The notes below the pieces were generated by a model that saw nothing but the letters and a program-made list of their open reading frames with translations, did no database searches and had not been told where the DNA came from. 64,000 bases of DNA from Paenibacillus sp. MAHUQ-63. GTDB taxonomy: Bacteria; Bacillota; Bacilli; Paenibacillales; NBRC-103111. Positions 61,141-64,000 of the stretch are shown in pieces; position 1 is the first letter of the stretch; each line of letters begins with the position of its first letter. The position numbers and the translations under genes were made by a program. The stretch covers positions 479,210-543,209 of the forward strand of contig NZ_JARADB010000003.1 of the NCBI RefSeq assembly GCF_028765165.1, in the 5' to 3' direction.

Positions 61141-63057
61141 TTATGACTTCTTAGAGCGTATCTCTTGGGCGATAAGCTGCGTGATCTCCGCCAAGCCGCT
61201 CGAGCCAAGGTCGCCTTCGCCACGCTTTCTGACGGACACCGCTGCGGAGCGTTTCTCGTTCTCGCCCAGCACGAACATATAAGGGACTTTCTCAAGCTGG
61301 GCCTCGCGAATTTTGTATCCCAGCTTCTCGTTCCGCACATCGGCTTCAACGCGAATGCCAGCCTCCTCCAAGCTGTGCTTCACTTGCAAAGCGTAGTCGG
61401 CATAGTTCTCCGATACCGGCAATAGTTTGACTTGGACCGGCGCCAGCCAGAGCGGGAAGGCCCCGGCAAAATGCTCCGTCAATATCCCGATAAACCGCTC
61501 GATAGAACCATATACCGCGCGATGGATGACGACAGGACGATGCTTCTGGCTGTCTTCGCCGATATAGGAGAGATCGAATTTCTCAGGCATCTGGAAATCG
61601 AGTTGGATCGTTCCGCACTGCCAGCTTCTCTTCAACGCATCCAGAATATGGAAATCGATCTTAGGCCCATAAAACGCTCCGTCGCCTTCATTCACCTGAT
61701 AAGGAATTCCGAGCTTCTCCAGTACGTTCTGCAGCGATTGTTCCGCCTGCGTCCACAATTGTTCGGAGCCCATGGAATCTTCCGGCCGGGTAGACAGCTC
61801 GACCTTGTACGAGAACCCGAGTACTTGATACACGTGATCGATAAGCGAAATAACACGACCGATCTCTTCCTCGATTTGTTCAGGCTGTACGAACAGGTGC
61901 GCATCGTCCTGACAAAATGTCCGAACCCTCATCATGCCGTTCAAGGCTCCCGAGAACTCATGGCGGTGTACTTGACCGAATTCACAAATGCGCAGGGGCA
62001 GATCCCGGTAGGAGCGCAAGCTGTTCTTGAAGACGAGCATATGTCCCGGGCAGTTCATCGGTTTGAGCGCATACTTCGTATCGTCTACGTTCGTGAAGTA
62101 CATGTTGTCTTTGTAATGATCCCAATGTCCGGACTGCTCCCATACCCGGTTATTCATCATCAGCGGCGTGCGCACCTCTGCATAGTCCCGCTGCCGCTGC
62201 AGCTCACGGGCAAAGTTCTCGAGCTCGTTGCGAATCGTCATCCCTTTGGGAAGAAAGAAGGGCATCCCCGGCGCTTCTTCCGAGAACATGAACAGCTCAA
62301 GCTCTTTGCCAAGCTTGCGGTGATCGCGCTTCTTGGCTTCCTCCAGGACGTGGAGATGCTCTTCGAGCTGGGCCTTCTTCGGGAATGATGTCCCATAAAT
62401 GCGCTGCAGCATTGGATTGCTGGAATCTCCGCGCCAATAGGCGCCCGCCACGCTCATCAGCTTGAACGCCTTGACCAGGCCTGTCGAAGGAAGGTGAGGT
62501 CCCCGGCACAGGTCCGTGAATTCGCCTTGGTCGTACATCGTAATGACGGCATCTTCCGGCAATCCTTGAATGAGCTCCAGTTTAAGCGGCTCTTCAAGCT
62601 CCCCGAATGCCTGGACCGCTTCCGCCCGGCTGACCACTCTGCGGATGACCGGCAGATTCTCGCCGATAATGTTCGCCATCTCTTGTTCGATGGCTGACAG
62701 ATCTTCGCTGGACAGCGGTTTCTCCAGATCCACATCGTAATAAAATCCGTCCTCGATGACAGGTCCGATCCCGAGCTTAACGGACTTCCCGCCATATAGG
62801 CGTTTGAGGGCTTGCGCCAAGATGTGAGCCGTGCTGTGTCTATAAATATCCAAGCCGTCTTTGCTGTCCAGGGTAACAATTTCAATAAGGCTATCGTGCT
62901 CAATCGGTTGGTTCAGATCAACGAGCTTGCCGTTTATCTTGCCTGCCGCCGCATTTTTCTTCAAGCCCGTGCTGATCGACGCCGCCACTTGTTCAATGGT
63001 CGTGCCTTGCGCATACCTCCTATTTGTTCCATCCGGCAATGTTACTTTGATCTCCAT
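61141..63057 (-). CDS. thrS: Threonyl-tRNA synthetase
   Basis: This enzyme charges tRNA-Thr. The 638-residue length is normal for bacterial ThrS. An N-terminal TGS domain spans residues 1-61. The editing domain has the metal-type motif HSTAHILAQAL (His74, His78) and CRGPHLPSTG near 182. The class II catalytic core has MNCPGHMLVFKNSLRSY with a Zn ligand Cys near 334, motif 2 RVRTFCQDDAHLF near 375 and AVYGSIERFIGILTEH (motif 3) near 514. The C-terminal anticodon-binding domain ends at RSKKS. It is preceded by a T-box leader. Confidence 0.97.
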   Translation of the reverse strand: MEIKVTLPDGTNRRYAQGTTIEQVAASISTGLKKNAAAGKINGKLVDLNQPIEHDSLIEIVTLDSKDGLDIYRHSTAHILAQALKRLYGGKSVKLGIGPVIEDGFYYDVDLEKPLSSEDLSAIEQEMANIIGENLPVIRRVVSRAEAVQAFGELEEPLKLELIQGLPEDAVITMYDQGEFTDLCRGPHLPSTGLVKAFKLMSVAGAYWRGDSSNPMLQRIYGTSFPKKAQLEEHLHVLEEAKKRDHRKLGKELELFMFSEEAPGMPFFLPKGMTIRNELENFARELQRQRDYAEVRTPLMMNNRVWEQSGHWDHYKDNMYFTNVDDTKYALKPMNCPGHMLVFKNSLRSYRDLPLRICEFGQVHRHEFSGALNGMMRVRTFCQDDAHLFVQPEQIEEEIGRVISLIDHVYQVLGFSYKVELSTRPEDSMGSEQLWTQAEQSLQNVLEKLGIPYQVNEGDGAFYGPKIDFHILDALKRSWQCGTIQLDFQMPEKFDLSYIGEDSQKHRPVVIHRAVYGSIERFIGILTEHFAGAFPLWLAPVQVKLLPVSENYADYALQVKHSLEEAGIRVEADVRNEKLGYKIREAQLEKVPYMFVLGENEKRSAAVSVRKRGEGDLGSSGLAEITQLIAQEIRSKKS

Positions 63058-63100
63058 GATTTAGCCTCCATTCCTCATTCGTTATTGTTTCGTTGAACGC

Positions 63101-63400
63101 AAAAAAACGCATCTCTCCCTAGAAGGGACGAGTGCGTTCGGCTCGTGGTTCCACCCTAATTCGACCAGGCTCTTCCGCTCGGCTGTACGCCAAATACTGA
63201 AGATGCAAGGTCCTTGTTGGTATCCGGTATCGGGGATAAACCGGTGCCGCTTACTGCCGCCAACATCGGTTGGCTGGGTTGGGCGCCACGGCTGCAAAGG
63301 GGTAATTTCACAACCGGTAACTGGAGAAGCTTTCAGCTGGAACTTCTCTCTCTGGACAGTTCGTGAAGGAAATCATGTCTTTGGTCATTGCCTGTTATGA
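63101..63400 (-). promoter_or_regulatory. T-box riboswitch of thrS
   Basis: The leader carries the T-box motif AGGGTGGAACCACG (63144-63157) followed by a terminator (63101-63137, stem ACGCACTCGT.../...AGATGCGT, then TTTTTTT). A probable specifier ACC (threonine) lies at 63301-63303 inside GAAATTACCCC. An AGAGAGA stretch lies upstream near 63345. Uncharged tRNA-Thr should promote read-through. Confidence 0.92.
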
Positions 63401-63421
63401 GTTTCAACTTTTCTTGGAACA

Positions 63422-63451
63422 ATCATACATAAGGACATTTCGAAAAGTCAA
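63422..63451 (-). promoter_or_regulatory. Predicted thrS promoter
   Basis: On the minus strand TTGACT (63446-63451) and TATGAT (63422-63427) are separated by 18 bp. It lies directly upstream of the T-box leader. Confidence 0.55.
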
Positions 63452-63455
63452 GCCC

Positions 63456-63493
63456 CAAATAAAAGCCCGCCGGTTAAGCAATGAAGCGGGCTT
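63456..63493 (-). terminator. Terminator of the truncated permease gene
   Basis: AAGCCCGC pairs with GCGGGCTT around a 15-base loop, followed by TTATTTG on the minus strand. It lies 17 bp past the stop at 63510. Confidence 0.85.
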
Positions 63494-63509
63494 CTCTCAC
63501 AGGCCGGCC

Positions 63510-64000
63510 TTACGCCTCAAAATGATACTTTTTCTTGGCGAACCGGCCGATCGCGTTCACGATTCCGTACAAGACAATGGAGAGGAGCGCCAGCATCGCA
63601 ATGCTCACCATGACCATGTTCATCTGGAATACCTGGCCGCCATAAATAATTAAATAGCCAAGCCCTGCCTTCGATGAGAGGAATTCTCCCATGATCACGC
63701 CCACTAACGTTAGCCCTACGTTAACCTTCAACGTGGCCAGCAGATTAGGAATGCTCGCCGGCAGGAGCACCATCCGCAGCATTTGCGCCTTCGACGCGCC
63801 GAAGGACTCCATTAATTTCAGCTTCGTTTTGCTAATTTCCTTAAACCCGCTTTCGACCATCATGATCGTGACGATCACCGAGATCGCCATCGCCATGCCA
63901 TAAATCGAGTATCGGTCTCCCAGCCAAATATAAAAGATCGGACCGAGCGCAACCTTAGGCAGCGCGTTTAAGACGACCACATAAGGCTCCAGCACCTTCG
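63510..64000 (-). CDS. ABC transporter permease, C-terminal part (truncated by window edge)
   Basis: The gene runs off the right edge; at least 162 residues are visible. LEPYVVVLNALPKVALGPIFYIWLG, the EAA loop KLMESFGASKAQMLRMVLLPAS and the end LYGIVNAIGRFAKKKYHFEA are typical of SsuC/TauC/nitrate-type BPD permeases. It is likely the last gene of another sulfonate-like or pyrimidine-precursor-like importer. The rest of the operon is outside the window. The true start cannot be given. Confidence 0.85.
   Translation of the reverse strand, partial: KVLEPYVVVLNALPKVALGPIFYIWLGDRYSIYGMAMAISVIVTIMMVESGFKEISKTKLKLMESFGASKAQMLRMVLLPASIPNLLATLKVNVGLTLVGVIMGEFLSSKAGLGYLIIYGGQVFQMNMVMVSIAMLALLSIVLYGIVNAIGRFAKKKYHFEA

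Noticed and set aside
63203..63400. Small plus-strand frame over the thrS leader
   Set aside because: It lies antisense to the T-box stem region, which explains the sequence constraint there.

Overview
The window reads as chromosomal DNA of a soil or plant-associated Paenibacillus-type Firmicute. The evidence is a gerAB/gerAA/gerAC spore-germination operon, a T-box leader in front of thrS, several YesMN-type and AraC-type regulators with membrane sensor domains, and repeated LplA/LplB/LplC-like sugar uptake cassettes that lack their own ATPase. No rRNA, tRNA, CRISPR array, phage or transposase gene is visible. Intergenic regions are rich in short dispersed and tandem repeats.

Layout. 1-613: repeats. 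614-1399: sugar-phosphate-isomerase-like protein. 1549-5497: sulfonate sulfur-scavenging operon ssuADCB (minus strand) with a promoter, a probable 25-codon leader peptide overlapping an intrinsic terminator, and no ssuE. 5620-7407: chemoreceptor. 7408-8122: repeats. 8123-11567: DMT transporter and two Gfo/Idh/MocA oxidoreductases. 11719-16302: small hypothetical protein, then a germination operon that begins with a small membrane protein. 16360-30166: pectin/rhamnogalacturonan locus on the minus strand (GH106-like enzyme, two permeases, AraC-type membrane regulator, binding lipoprotein, GH105 fused to an N-terminal domain, hypothetical protein, GH28). 30209-31210: tandem and dispersed repeats. 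31211-35246: secreted beta-propeller protein and an EEP-family phosphatase/nuclease. 35362-42273: second sugar-uptake operon (binding protein, two permeases, AraC-type sensor, MDR dehydrogenase). 42959-44885: MFS exporter divergent from an ArsR-type regulator. 45528-58877: arabinan/arabinoxylan locus (tandem GH43 protein, YesM/YesN two-component pair, binding protein, two permeases, GH51, membrane-anchored GH43). 59094-61133: AraC regulator and diguanylate cyclase. 61141-63451: thrS with T-box. 63510-64000: truncated permease.

How the genes work together (inference). Three uptake cassettes of the same architecture serve three plant-polysaccharide programs. Two are each paired with a one-component AraC sensor that has a membrane domain, and the third with a two-component pair. 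All three need an ATPase encoded elsewhere. The ssu genes would supply sulfur from sulfonates. The most interesting loci are the ssu leader peptide/terminator, the paired inverted repeat family that occurs at three loci, the tandem GH43 protein whose first half has lost its catalytic acid, a shared candidate operator in front of two pectin-locus promoters, and the uncharacterised 222-residue protein in the pectin locus.
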